Positions 17,128 through 25,270 are shown, counted from the stretch's first letter. The stretch: DNA of 64,000 nt from Limnobacter sp. SAORIC-580 (GCF_013004065.1 NZ_CP053084.1:992001-1056000), one strand, 5' to 3'. Made by a program: numbers and translations. Notes: generated by a model from the letters alone, not told the origin.

Positions 17128-18777
17128 TTACCGTTGTTGAGCCAGAGCGGCAAGCTGTTGGCTCAAATAGGAGCTGGTCTGCTGCATGCTGGCCAGCATG
17201 GAGTCCAGCGCGGAGAATTGGGCGCGGTATCGCTTTTCAACCTGCTCCAGTCGCAGGTTGAGCCTGTCTTCCTGGTCGTCCAGACGAGATTTTCTGCTGG
17301 TCAGTCCGTCGGTTCTCGACACCAGCGTTCCGCCTTCATCAGTCAGGCTGCCGATCCAGTCGCTCAGTCGCTCGGCCAGGCCTTTGCTGAAGGTGATCGT
17401 GCCCATATTGCCACTGGCTCCCTGAACCACCGAAAACTGCAGGCCCTCGCTGGGATCGCCTGTGGCACCCGTTAAGGTATTGCCCACTCCTGTGCCTGCC
17501 ACACCGTTGATGGTGCCGGCGATAGTATTGCTGCCATCGTAAGCGGTGCTCACATTGACCGCAAAAGTACCCTCTTGGGTCATGTTGTTGGCACCCAGAT
17601 ACTTCACGCGCGCATCGGTGGTGGTTGCTGTGTTGGCAAAAACCTTCTCGAGAATGGAAGGGTCGGCTGCGACTGCGGTGTCCAGCTTGGTTTTGTTCAG
17701 TGACAACACGCCGTCTTTGTCAAAACTCAAGCCAATATCGCTCAAACCGATGCCGTATTGGGCGACCTGTTCGCGCAGAATATTGCGAAGTCCCCGTTCA
17801 AGGGTGGACGGTGTGGTTTCACGTGACAGGGTGGCGTCTTTCTGTTGCTGGTCTTTCAGGTTGCCGCGTATTTTGTTGTACGCAGTCACAAACCCGTCCA
17901 GTGTGGTCTTCAATGCGGTGTCGTCCAGGCCCACTTCCAGATTGACAGGCGATGTGGTCTGCGCTTTCAGGTTCAGCGTCAGACCAGCCACTGCGTCTGT
18001 CACGGTGTTGCTGGCTTTGCTCACTGGCAAATTATTGATGGTGAAGTTGGCGTTTTGTGCCACTTGCAGGGTGTCGGCATTTTTGCCGGCACCCACCGCA
18101 GCGGTGGGATCATAAGCCAATCGGGAAAGCCCGGTGGTGTCGGTGTTGTTGCCATCGGCATCGGTTACTTCGAGCTTGAAACCGTTGACTGCACCGGTTT
18201 CCTTGCTGGTCAGCACCAGGCGCGAGCCTGCTCCGTCGTTCACAATAGATGCAGTAACGCCGGCATCTGAATCATTGATGGCCTGTTTGATGCCGTCCAG
18301 TGTTTGTTGCCCTGTGCCAATGTTGATCGTGACTGGGGTTTTGTCAGCATTGTTGGTGAAGGTGTTGGTGCCGGAATCGTAGCTGCCCAAGGTGATCGTC
18401 AGGCTGCCTGTGCCCACGGTGGTGTCTGCGGTGGCTACGCCTTGCGCAGCTACACTTTGGGCCTTGGCCAGCTGGCTGACCTCAATGCTGTAGCTGCCTT
18501 TTGCGCCGGCTGCACTGGCGCTGGCTGATACAATTTTTTCGTCGCTTGATGTGGCCTTCAAGGGATTCAGGTTGTTCAAGCTGCTGAGTTTGTCCGCGGC
18601 AGCTTTCAGGTCTGCAAACGAATTTTTGATAATGCCGTAAATCGAAATCTTGGTGTTGATCGCTGTGCGTTCCTGACTCACCTTGGTCAGTGGGATGCGT
18701 TCAGCCGCCATCAAGGAGCTGATGATGCCCTCAATGTCCAGTCCTGAACCAATGCCTGCAGATGAGATTCCTACCAT
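17128..18777 (-). CDS. fliD: flagellar filament cap protein FliD
   Basis: Filament cap that folds incoming flagellin. The 549-residue protein has the conserved N terminus (GIGSGLDIEGIISSLMAAER), a Thr/Ala/Asn-rich variable middle and the C-terminal coiled coil (TSRKSRLDDQEDRLNLRLEQ). The ribosome site AGGGGAA is clear. It is preceded by flaG, the normal order in many polar and beta-proteobacterial clusters. Confidence 0.96.
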   Translation of the reverse strand: MVGISSAGIGSGLDIEGIISSLMAAERIPLTKVSQERTAINTKISIYGIIKNSFADLKAAADKLSSLNNLNPLKATSSDEKIVSASASAAGAKGSYSIEVSQLAKAQSVAAQGVATADTTVGTGSLTITLGSYDSGTNTFTNNADKTPVTINIGTGQQTLDGIKQAINDSDAGVTASIVNDGAGSRLVLTSKETGAVNGFKLEVTDADGNNTDTTGLSRLAYDPTAAVGAGKNADTLQVAQNANFTINNLPVSKASNTVTDAVAGLTLNLKAQTTSPVNLEVGLDDTALKTTLDGFVTAYNKIRGNLKDQQQKDATLSRETTPSTLERGLRNILREQVAQYGIGLSDIGLSFDKDGVLSLNKTKLDTAVAADPSILEKVFANTATTTDARVKYLGANNMTQEGTFAVNVSTAYDGSNTIAGTINGVAGTGVGNTLTGATGDPSEGLQFSVVQGASGNMGTITFSKGLAERLSDWIGSLTDEGGTLVSRTDGLTSRKSRLDDQEDRLNLRLEQVEKRYRAQFSALDSMLASMQQTSSYLSQQLAALAQQR

Positions 18778-18799
18778 GATTTATTCCCCTTGTTGCGTT

Positions 18800-19144
18800 C
18801 TAGGCCTCGCGAGACATTAGAACGCCTTGCATTTTCTCGATGGCTTTTGCGATTTTCAGCATTTCAACCGATGGAATTTGTTTCAACACTTCCTGGGTTT
18901 CCCGGTCCACGATTTGAACAATCGGCTTGCCGTTGTCGGTGTCGACCAGAAACTTCAAATTCGACTGGTTGCTCGTCAATGCGGCATTCGCTTTCTGAAC
19001 CACCTCAAGTACTTCACTCACGCTCAGTTCGGCTTTTTCGCCCAGCAAAGGCCTCGCTACCACACCGGGTGCGGGTTTTGTGTTGCTGGCATCCTGCGGT
19101 TTTTGCAGGGCAGTTGCATAATCAGCCATGTTTGAAATGTTCAT
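18800..19144 (-). CDS. flaG: FlaG-family protein
   Basis: A 114-residue FlaG-domain protein with the family motif LKFLVDTDNGKPIVQIVDRETQEVLKQIPS region near its C terminus (motif split here: LKFLVD, IVQIVD, QIPS). FlaG proteins modulate filament length in several bacteria. I chose the ATG at 19144, with AAGGTGG upstream; a longer frame from 19180 adds a segment unlike the family. It is the first gene of the flaG-fliD-fliS-fliT operon. Confidence 0.9.
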   Translation of the reverse strand: MNISNMADYATALQKPQDASNTKPAPGVVARPLLGEKAELSVSEVLEVVQKANAALTSNQSNLKFLVDTDNGKPIVQIVDRETQEVLKQIPSVEMLKIAKAIEKMQGVLMSREA

Positions 19145-19195
19145 TTTCGCCACCTTCCGAATTCTAAGCGGGCAAGACAAGCCCCCATGTCTTGA

Positions 19196-19223
19196 TTAAC
19201 GGCAGGTTTAGGGGTTTTCTTTA
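19196..19223 (-). promoter_or_regulatory. putative sigma-28 promoter of flaG-fliD
   Basis: On the minus strand it reads TAAAGAAA-N12-GCCGTTAA. The -10 box matches at 7 of 8 positions; the -35 box matches its TAAAG half, and the spacer is one base longer than usual. It lies about 50 bases before the flaG ATG. Confidence 0.45.
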
Positions 19224-19228
19224 GCGTT

Positions 19229-19263
19229 AAAAAGCCCGGTGAGCTTGATTCACCGGGCTTTTT
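19229..19263. terminator. strong terminator after the first flagellin gene
   Basis: A 14-bp perfect stem (AAAAAGCCCGGTGA with TCACCGGGCTTTTT) and a 7-base loop. A- and T-runs on the two sides make it usable in both directions. Its clear job is to end the minus-strand transcript of the flagellin gene at 19320-20186, before flaG. Confidence 0.9.
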
Positions 19264-19319
19264 GTTTGATTCGAACCTGCTTTTGGCAAATTCTTGTCAG
19301 GGTTCAGACCAGGTCTGAA

Positions 19320-20186
19320 TTAACGCAGCAAGCTCAACACGTTGTTGGGCAGCTGGTTGGCCTGGGCCAACATGGCGGTACCGGCCTGTTGCAGAATCTG
19401 TGAACGGGTGAGGTTCGCAGTTTCCTTGGCGAAGTCGGCATCCATGATTCGGCCACGTGCAGAACTCAAGTTGCTGCTGGTGGTTTCAAGAGAACCGACC
19501 ACTTGTTCCAGTCGGCTCAAGCCAGCACCCACAGTAGCGCGCAGGTTGGTGATGTCGTCAATCGCGGTGTCGATGGTATCGATTGCGGTTTCAGCGTTGG
19601 CAGCTGTATCGACTCCACCGAAGGCGGTCACGATTGCAGCTTGTGTTGCGCCACCCAGGGTGGTTTGCAGGTCGTTACCGGCAGCCAGGCCGTCGTCAGT
19701 CAAGTTCACGTTCAATGTATCGGCTGCGTCGTTGCCAGAACCGATCTGCAGTTCCACTGACTTCTGTGCAGCGGAGAACACGTTGTTGTCGTTGAATGTG
19801 GTGCCTGTTGCAACACGGCCCACTTCGTTGGCCAGTTCGGTGAATTCACGGTTCAGGTTCAAGCGGTCGGTGTCGTTCAAGGTGCCGTTTTTGGCCTGAA
19901 CACCCAATTCACGCATACGCTGCAAGTTGTCGGTAATTTTGCCCAGTGCGCCGTCGGCCACTTGCAACAGTGAAATACCGTCGTTTGCATTGCGAGCTGC
20001 CACGTCGAAGCCGCGAATTTGTGCGGTCATCCGTTCTGCAATGGCCAGGCCAGCTGCATCGTCTTTCGAGCTGTTAACACGCAAGCCAGAAGACAGGCGA
20101 GCGATCGAAGTTTCAAGGGAACCGGCAGAGCGGCTCAGGTTGTTTTGTGCACCCAGTGAAGGGGCGTTTGTATTGATGCCTAACAT
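19320..20186 (-). CDS. fliC: flagellin (type A, copy 1)
   Basis: Filament subunit of 288 residues. It has the conserved N-terminal (MLGINTNAPSLGAQ, SGLRVNSSKDDAAGLAIAERM) and C-terminal (ANQLPNNVLSLLR) D0/D1 helices and only a short middle, so the outer D2/D3 domains are missing. It is nearly identical to the copy at 21552-22418, with a handful of differences clustered near the N terminus and around residue 155. AGGAGGTCC-like sequence precedes the ATG. It has its own promoter and terminator. Confidence 0.96.
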   Translation of the reverse strand: MLGINTNAPSLGAQNNLSRSAGSLETSIARLSSGLRVNSSKDDAAGLAIAERMTAQIRGFDVAARNANDGISLLQVADGALGKITDNLQRMRELGVQAKNGTLNDTDRLNLNREFTELANEVGRVATGTTFNDNNVFSAAQKSVELQIGSGNDAADTLNVNLTDDGLAAGNDLQTTLGGATQAAIVTAFGGVDTAANAETAIDTIDTAIDDITNLRATVGAGLSRLEQVVGSLETTSSNLSSARGRIMDADFAKETANLTRSQILQQAGTAMLAQANQLPNNVLSLLR

Positions 20187-20286
20187 TTAGGACCTCCTAG
20201 CGGTTTAAATTGACATGACCTGTGTGAAGGGTTATGTCGCTTTGGGTTATTTAACCCTTGTACAGTTTCTTTTACTGACAATTCGT

Positions 20287-20313
20287 TTAACGGAGGTTTT
20301 TAGTCAAACTTAA
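20287..20313 (-). promoter_or_regulatory. sigma-28 promoter of flagellin A1
   Basis: The minus strand reads TTAAGTTT-N11-TCCGTTAA, matching the FliA consensus at 7 and 6 of 8 positions with exact spacing. It sits about 100 bases before the ATG. Confidence 0.75.
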
Positions 20314-20361
20314 GTGAATTAATTAAATAATTTAAATCAATTTTAATGGTCCAGAAAATGC

Positions 20362-20396
20362 AAAAAGATTATCCACCCCGAAGGGAGGATAATCTT
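20362..20396 (-). terminator. terminator of flagellin B1
   Basis: GATTATCC and GGATAATC form an 8-bp stem (20367-20374 with 20387-20394), followed on the minus strand by TTTTT. It lies about 35 bases after the stop codon of the flagellin at 20430. Confidence 0.85.
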
Positions 20397-20429
20397 CAAT
20401 TTTCTGTTCTGAACGATTGTTTTACATCA

Positions 20430-21293
20430 TTACTGCAACAGGCTCAGTACGTTGTTGGGCAACTGGTTGGCCTGGGCGAGCATGGCGGTGCCGGCCTGCT
20501 GCAGGATCTGCGAGCGAGTCAGGTTGGCCGTTTCCTTGGCAAAGTCAGCGTCCATGATTCGTCCGCGTGCGGCCTGCAGGTTGGTGCTCGATACATCGGC
20601 AAAAGCTGCCACTTGCTCCAGTCGGCTTTGGCCCGCACCCACCACAGCACGAATACCGGTGATGGCGTCGATCGAGGCATCCAGAGTGTCGATGGCCGTG
20701 GTGGCGTTGGCCACATCGGTAATGGCGCCCAGGTTGGTCTGAATGTCGGCTGCACCGTTGGTCATGATGGTGGTCAGGTCGTTGCCCGTGCTCAAGCCAT
20801 CGTCAGTCAGGTTCAGCTCCAGGGTGTCGGAAACGGCGTTGCCGGTGCCCACCTGGAAGCTTAATGTTTGGTTGGCGGCATCAAACAGGTTGTTGCCGTT
20901 GAATGTGCTGCCAGTCACGATACGGTCCACCTCGTTGGCCAGTTCCGTGTACTCACGGTTCAGGTTCACACGGTCGGTGGGGTTCAAGGTGCCGTTTTTG
21001 GCTTGAACAGCCAACTCACGCATACGCTGCAGGTTGTCGCTGATCTTGCCCATGGCGCCGTCGGCCACTTGCAACAAAGAGATACCGTCGTTGGCGTTGC
21101 GCCCCGCCACATCAAAGCCGCGAATTTGCGCTTGCATGCGCTCGGCAATGGCCAGGCCTGCTGCGTCGTCTTTGGCGCTGTTCACACGCAGTCCGGAGGA
21201 CAGGCGAGCGATCGAGTTGTTCAAACCCATGCCAGAGCCTGAGAGGTTTTTCTGGGCGGTCAGTGAAGCTACGTTGGTGTTGATTCCTAGCAT
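20430..21293 (-). CDS. fliC: flagellin (type B, copy 1)
   Basis: A 287-residue flagellin of a second type, also D0/D1-only, with SGSGMGLNNSIARLSSGLRV and the same ANQLPNNVLSLL ending. The ATG at 21293 is chosen because GGAG lies 8 bases upstream; an in-frame ATG ten codons earlier would bury that site. The protein is identical to the product of 22789-23652, and the identity continues about 70 bases into the leader before the two diverge. Confidence 0.96.
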   Translation of the reverse strand: MLGINTNVASLTAQKNLSGSGMGLNNSIARLSSGLRVNSAKDDAAGLAIAERMQAQIRGFDVAGRNANDGISLLQVADGAMGKISDNLQRMRELAVQAKNGTLNPTDRVNLNREYTELANEVDRIVTGSTFNGNNLFDAANQTLSFQVGTGNAVSDTLELNLTDDGLSTGNDLTTIMTNGAADIQTNLGAITDVANATTAIDTLDASIDAITGIRAVVGAGQSRLEQVAAFADVSSTNLQAARGRIMDADFAKETANLTRSQILQQAGTAMLAQANQLPNNVLSLLQ

Positions 21294-21360
21294 TTTAATT
21301 CTCCAAGCAATTTGTTGATTCAAGCTGGCTGCGTCATCTTGTGCGCTGCCTTATGATTCA

Positions 21361-21387
21361 TTAACGCTTGGAAAAACAAGAACTTTA
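21361..21387 (-). promoter_or_regulatory. sigma-28 promoter of flagellin B1
   Basis: The minus strand reads TAAAGTTC-N11-AGCGTTAA: 7 of 8 and 5 of 8 consensus positions with exact 11-base spacing, about 70 bases before the ATG. Confidence 0.7.
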
Positions 21388-21551
21388 GAAAAAAATGCAA
21401 AAAAATTCACTTTCTCAAGAGAATTTTTTAGAACCCTAAAGTTTTAATTTTTGCTGCCGTAATTCGCAGCCTCTCGAAACTTCCCCTGATTATCCAGTGT
21501 GTATTCCTGCTTGCACTTTCAAACCAGGGGTCGCTCGGAGTAAACCTTACA

Positions 21552-22418
21552 TTAACGCAGCAAGCTCAACACGTTGTTGGGCAACTGGTTGGCCTGGGCC
21601 AACATGGCGGTACCGGCCTGTTGCAGAATCTGTGAACGGGTGAGGTTCGCAGTTTCCTTGGCGAAGTCAGCATCCATGATTCGGCCACGTGCAGAACTCA
21701 AGTTGCTGCTGGTGGTTTCAAGAGAACCGACCACTTGTTCCAGTCGGCTCAAGCCAGCACCCACAGTAGCGCGCAGGTTGGTGATGTCATCGATCGCGGT
21801 GTCGATGGTATCGATTGCGGTTTCAGCGTTGGCAGCTGTATCGACTCCACCGAAGGCGGTCACGATTGCAGCTTGTGTTGCGCCACCCAGGGTGGTTTGC
21901 AGGTCGTTACCGGCAGCCAAACCATCATCAGTCAGGTTCACAGCCAGGGTGTCGGAAGCCGCGTTGCCGGAGCCAATCTGCAGTTCTACGGATTTTTGTG
22001 CAGCGGAGAACACGTTGTTGTCGTTGAATGTGGTGCCTGTTGCAACACGGCCCACTTCGTTGGCCAGTTCGGTGAATTCACGGTTCAGGTTCACGCGGTC
22101 GGTGTCGTTCAAGGTACCGTTTTTGGCCTGAACGCCCAATTCACGCATACGCTGCAAGTTGTCGGTAATTTTGCCCAGTGCGCCGTCGGCCACTTGCAAC
22201 AGTGAAATACCGTCGTTTGCATTGCGAGCTGCCACGTCGAAGCCGCGAATTTGTGCGGTCATCCGTTCTGCAATGGCCAGGCCAGCTGCATCGTCTTTGG
22301 CGCTGTTAACACGCAGGCCAGAAGACAGACGGGCGATTGAAGTTTCAAGGGAACCAGCAGACTTGCTGAGGTTCATTTGTGCGCCAAGTGAAGGGGCGTT
22401 TGTATTAATTCCTAGCAT
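21552..22418 (-). CDS. fliC: flagellin (type A, copy 2)
   Basis: A 288-residue flagellin nearly identical to the copy at 19320-20186, with changes such as NNLSRS to MNLSKS, SSKDD to SAKDD and NDAADTLNV to NAASDTLAV. Again no D2/D3 domains. It has its own weak FliA-like promoter. I see no strong terminator hairpin between its stop and the next flagellin promoter at 21361-21387. Confidence 0.96.
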   Translation of the reverse strand: MLGINTNAPSLGAQMNLSKSAGSLETSIARLSSGLRVNSAKDDAAGLAIAERMTAQIRGFDVAARNANDGISLLQVADGALGKITDNLQRMRELGVQAKNGTLNDTDRVNLNREFTELANEVGRVATGTTFNDNNVFSAAQKSVELQIGSGNAASDTLAVNLTDDGLAAGNDLQTTLGGATQAAIVTAFGGVDTAANAETAIDTIDTAIDDITNLRATVGAGLSRLEQVVGSLETTSSNLSSARGRIMDADFAKETANLTRSQILQQAGTAMLAQANQLPNNVLSLLR

Positions 22419-22504
22419 GGTAATTACTCCGAAAAGATCTAGACAAATTAATCAGAAGTGATTTTCTTCTGTATCGTCTCGGTAAATTATTCACCGATGA
22501 TTGT

Positions 22505-22531
22505 ATATCGACTTTCGGTTTTTAATATTTA
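22505..22531 (-). promoter_or_regulatory. putative sigma-28 promoter of flagellin A2
   Basis: The minus strand reads TAAATATT-N11-GTCGATAT: 6 of 8 in each box, exact spacing, about 85 bases before the ATG. It is the weakest of the four flagellin promoters, so expression may be lower. Confidence 0.5.
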
Positions 22532-22582
22532 GGGTTTTGTAGAAATATTTTTTAAATAATTATTAATTTGTAATAAAAAAAG

Positions 22583-22623
22583 AGGATTATCTTTTTCCTG
22601 TTTAATCAAGAAAAAGATAATCC
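22583..22623. terminator. A/T-rich stem-loop downstream of flagellin B2
   Basis: GGATTATCTTTTTC and GAAAAAGATAATCC form a long A/T-rich stem with a 13-base loop. It may act as a backup terminator behind the stronger hairpin at 22651-22680 or separate B2 from the A2 promoter. Confidence 0.55.
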
Positions 22624-22647
22624 ACTCTGGTTTTGTACAGACGCAAG

Positions 22648-22680
22648 AAAAAAGGAGGGGTGGGTGGAACCCACCCCCTC
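22648..22680 (-). terminator. terminator of flagellin B2
   Basis: GGGGTGGGT (22657-22665) pairs perfectly with ACCCACCCC (22669-22677) around a 3-base loop. On the minus strand the stem is followed by TCCTTTTTTT. It lies about 110 bases after the stop of the flagellin at 22789. Confidence 0.85.
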
Positions 22681-22788
22681 TAAAACAACCGGCCATCAGG
22701 AATCAGATCAGCAGGCTGCTGCTTGGTCTACACGCACTACATCAAGTACTACATTAATTACTCATCTATTGGTCACTTCAATCGTTCA

Positions 22789-23652
22789 TTACTGCAACAG
22801 GCTCAGTACGTTGTTGGGCAACTGGTTGGCCTGGGCGAGCATGGCGGTGCCGGCCTGCTGCAGGATCTGCGAGCGAGTCAGGTTGGCCGTTTCCTTGGCA
22901 AAGTCAGCGTCCATGATTCGTCCGCGTGCGGCCTGCAGGTTGGTGCTCGATACATCGGCAAAAGCTGCCACTTGCTCCAGTCGGCTTTGGCCCGCACCCA
23001 CCACAGCACGAATACCGGTGATGGCGTCGATCGAGGCATCCAGAGTGTCGATGGCCGTGGTGGCGTTGGCCACATCGGTAATGGCGCCCAGGTTGGTCTG
23101 AATGTCGGCTGCACCGTTGGTCATGATGGTGGTCAGGTCGTTGCCCGTGCTCAAGCCATCGTCAGTCAGGTTCAGCTCCAGGGTGTCGGAAACGGCGTTG
23201 CCGGTGCCCACCTGGAAGCTTAATGTTTGGTTGGCGGCATCAAACAGGTTGTTGCCGTTGAATGTGCTGCCAGTCACGATACGGTCCACCTCGTTGGCCA
23301 GTTCCGTGTACTCACGGTTCAGGTTCACACGGTCGGTGGGGTTCAAGGTGCCGTTTTTGGCTTGAACAGCCAACTCACGCATACGCTGCAGGTTGTCGCT
23401 GATCTTGCCCATGGCGCCGTCGGCCACTTGCAACAAAGAGATACCGTCGTTGGCGTTGCGCCCCGCCACATCAAAGCCGCGAATTTGCGCTTGCATGCGC
23501 TCGGCAATGGCCAGGCCTGCTGCGTCGTCTTTGGCGCTGTTCACACGCAGTCCGGAGGACAGGCGAGCGATCGAGTTGTTCAAACCCATGCCAGAGCCTG
23601 AGAGGTTTTTCTGGGCGGTCAGTGAGGCTACGTTGGTGTTGATTCCTAACAT
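22789..23652 (-). CDS. fliC: flagellin (type B, copy 2)
   Basis: A 287-residue flagellin with the same protein sequence as the copy at 20430-21293. Base differences appear only near the start codon (for example CTAGC versus CTAAC on the plus strand) in the parts I compared. Flanking sequence, promoter and terminator are different, so only the gene plus about 70 leader bases has been kept alike. The start is set by GGAG 8 bases upstream of the ATG. Confidence 0.96.
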   Translation of the reverse strand: MLGINTNVASLTAQKNLSGSGMGLNNSIARLSSGLRVNSAKDDAAGLAIAERMQAQIRGFDVAGRNANDGISLLQVADGAMGKISDNLQRMRELAVQAKNGTLNPTDRVNLNREYTELANEVDRIVTGSTFNGNNLFDAANQTLSFQVGTGNAVSDTLELNLTDDGLSTGNDLTTIMTNGAADIQTNLGAITDVANATTAIDTLDASIDAITGIRAVVGAGQSRLEQVAAFADVSSTNLQAARGRIMDADFAKETANLTRSQILQQAGTAMLAQANQLPNNVLSLLQ

Positions 23653-23719
23653 GATAATTCTCCAAGCAATTTGTTGATTCAAGCTGGCTGCGTCATCTTG
23701 TGCGCCGCCTTATGACCTG

Positions 23720-23746
23720 TTATCGATGCCAGGAAATGAAACTTTA
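23720..23746 (-). promoter_or_regulatory. sigma-28 promoter of flagellin B2
   Basis: The minus strand reads TAAAGTTT-N11-ATCGATAA. The -35 box is a perfect match and the -10 box matches 6 of 8, making this the best flagellin promoter in the window. It lies about 70 bases before the ATG. Confidence 0.85.
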
Positions 23747-24049
23747 GGCTTTCATCTGCAAATAAAAAATATTGTTTTTACGCCCTCAAGTTCGCTGACT
23801 CGCTGTCGTAATAGGGCGACTTTTTCTGGAAAAGAATGCGGCCGCTACCCTCAAGTTTCCGATAAAGGTGTCCGTTATCTTCAGTAGACGCTTAACAATT
23901 GGGGCCCCCGCCGCAAGGGGCAGCACGAAGTGGGGGTCAATCGAATGGGGGGATCCCCCCAAACTGTGATTCTTCCATCGGGCCTATTGAGCGACAGTGT
24001 GTCCATGTAAGGCAGTTCCCTACATGTTGAATTCCAGCTCGGTGACTCA
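23747..24049. other. long gap upstream of flhDC
   Basis: About 300 bases without a recognisable gene. It holds a 16-bp perfect palindrome (23946-23961, GGGGGATCCCCC core), a run of G/C-rich sequence around 23900-23920 and a 23-base dyad at 24004-24026. As the region upstream of the flagellar master operon, it is where regulators of flhDC would be expected to act. I found no clear sigma-70 pair by eye. Confidence 0.5.
24004..24026. promoter_or_regulatory. operator-like dyad upstream of flhDC
   Basis: CATGTAAGG and CCCTACATG are inverted repeats (8 of 9 pairs) separated by 5 bases. The symmetry fits a dimeric regulator site or an RNA hairpin in the flhDC leader. No specific regulator can be named from the sequence. 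Confidence 0.4.
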
Positions 24050-24064
24050 ATGAATGGAAGTTGG

Positions 24065-24187
24065 ATGATTCAGGTTGTTTGGCGAGAAGCCGAAGATACG
24101 TATGAGGGAATTGTCGCTGCGATCAAGAAAGCGGCGCAAATTGAGGATGCAGTACAACAGAGATTGAATTGGAGGATGTTCAAATGA
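24065..24187 (+). CDS. small ORF overlapping the flhD start
   Basis: A 40-residue ORF starting MIQVVWREAEDTYEG and ending RLNWRMFK; an in-frame ATG at 24050 would make it 45 residues. GGAAG lies 5 bases before the ATG at 24065. Its stop codon overlaps the flhD start as ATGA, so ribosomes leaving it could restart at flhD. The sequence is a plausible charged amphipathic helix. I do not recognise the family. It could be a leader peptide controlling flhDC translation, a small protein, or chance. Confidence 0.4.
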   Translation: MIQVVWREAEDTYEGIVAAIKKAAQIEDAVQQRLNWRMFK

Positions 24188-24501
24188 AAAGTACCCGTCT
24201 ACTAGATGAAATTCGCGAAACCAACCTGTCTTATTTGTTGCTGGCTCAGCAACTGATTCGCGAAGACCGCGCCGAAGCAACCTTCCGTTTGGGCATTTCC
24301 GACGAAGTGGCCGAGTTGATCGACCAGCTGACCACCGCGCAAGTGCTGCGTATTGCCTCAAGCAACATGCTGATGTGTCGTTTCCGTTTCGACGACGAAG
24401 TGGTTTGGAACTTGCTGACCAGTCACACCAAAGACCGCAGTGTTTCCGGTATGCATGCAGCAATCATCATGTCTGGCAAGGCAGTGAACGCTGCTGCTTA
24501 A
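24184..24501 (+). CDS. flhD: flagellar transcriptional activator FlhD
   Basis: Subunit of the FlhD4C2 master regulator of class II flagellar genes. The 105 residues match the family (EIRETNLSYLLLAQQLIREDR and LRIASSNMLMCRFRF). GGAGG lies 8 bases before the ATG at 24184, which sets the start; the frame is open five codons further up. FlhC follows after 82 bases. Confidence 0.96.
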   Translation: MKSTRLLDEIRETNLSYLLLAQQLIREDRAEATFRLGISDEVAELIDQLTTAQVLRIASSNMLMCRFRFDDEVVWNLLTSHTKDRSVSGMHAAIIMSGKAVNAAA

Positions 24502-24583
24502 TCAAAGACACGGTATCTACTCAGGATGTAACAAGAAAAACTCAGGCATCCAACATTGACATCAGACAGGGGTCAAAAAAATC

Positions 24584-25147
24584 ATGGCTAAAGTTAAATC
24601 AATCATCGACGAAGCAGCACAAATTCAATTGGCCACCCAGCTGATTCGCCTGGATGCGCGCTTGCAGGTTCTCGAGTCCGAAACACAGTTGTCTCGTGAA
24701 CGTTTGTTGAAGCTGTACAAAGAACTCAAACACAAGTCGCCCCCCAAAGGCATGCTGCCTTTTTCAACCGACTGGTTCATGACCTGGCAGCCCAATATTC
24801 ACTCTTCCCTGTTTATCAATATCTATCAAACGCTGATCAAGAGCACAGACATTGAAGACATTGAAGCCATCATCAAAGCCTACAGAATGTACCTGGAGCA
24901 AATTACCCAGTTGGGTTTGCCCGAAGTGCTGTCGCTGACTCGCGCATGGCGCTTGGTGAAGTTTTTTGATGCAGGCATGTTGACCACCACGGAGTGCAAA
25001 GACTGCGAAGGCCGTTTTGTGGTGCACACCTATGAATTGGTGAATGACTACGTATGCGGCCTGTGCCACATGCCATCTCGTGCGGGTAAAACCCGTCAGT
25101 CGGCAGCAGACCGTTTCTTCAACGAAGAAGCAAGTATCGAAGCTTAA
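24584..25147 (+). CDS. flhC: flagellar transcriptional activator FlhC
   Basis: DNA-binding partner of FlhD. The 187-residue protein has the four zinc-ligand cysteines C138, C141, C158 and C161 in the pattern CxxC-N16-CxxC. It lies in the same operon as flhD and is followed by two hairpins that look like terminators. Confidence 0.97.
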   Translation: MAKVKSIIDEAAQIQLATQLIRLDARLQVLESETQLSRERLLKLYKELKHKSPPKGMLPFSTDWFMTWQPNIHSSLFINIYQTLIKSTDIEDIEAIIKAYRMYLEQITQLGLPEVLSLTRAWRLVKFFDAGMLTTTECKDCEGRFVVHTYELVNDYVCGLCHMPSRAGKTRQSAADRFFNEEASIEA

Positions 25148-25160
25148 GTATTCAGTTTGC

Positions 25161-25183
25161 AAAGCCCAGGGAGAAGGGCTTTT
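25161..25183 (+). terminator. hairpin just after flhC
   Basis: AAAGCCC pairs with GGGCTTT (25161-25167 with 25176-25182) around an 8-base loop, then TCGTTT. It starts 14 bases after the flhC stop and is a moderate terminator candidate. Confidence 0.55.
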
Positions 25184-25270
25184 CGTTTACCCCCGCTGCA
25201 CCAAAAGGTCCGGTTGCATCCTCCCACCCTCTGTCTCTTCCGGGTCTGCAGTGGGGGTTTCTCACTCCCG

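Noticed and set aside
20430..21323. Longer start for type B flagellins (MNQQIAWRI extension)
   Set aside because: The extension would contain the ribosome site of the downstream ATG, and flagellins start at MLGIN; it is leader sequence conserved by recent copying.
23839..23865. Sigma-28 promoter facing flhDC on the plus strand
   Set aside because: The -10-like TCCGATAA is good but the matching -35 position has almost no consensus bases; the nearby TCAAGTTT has no -10 box at 11 bases.
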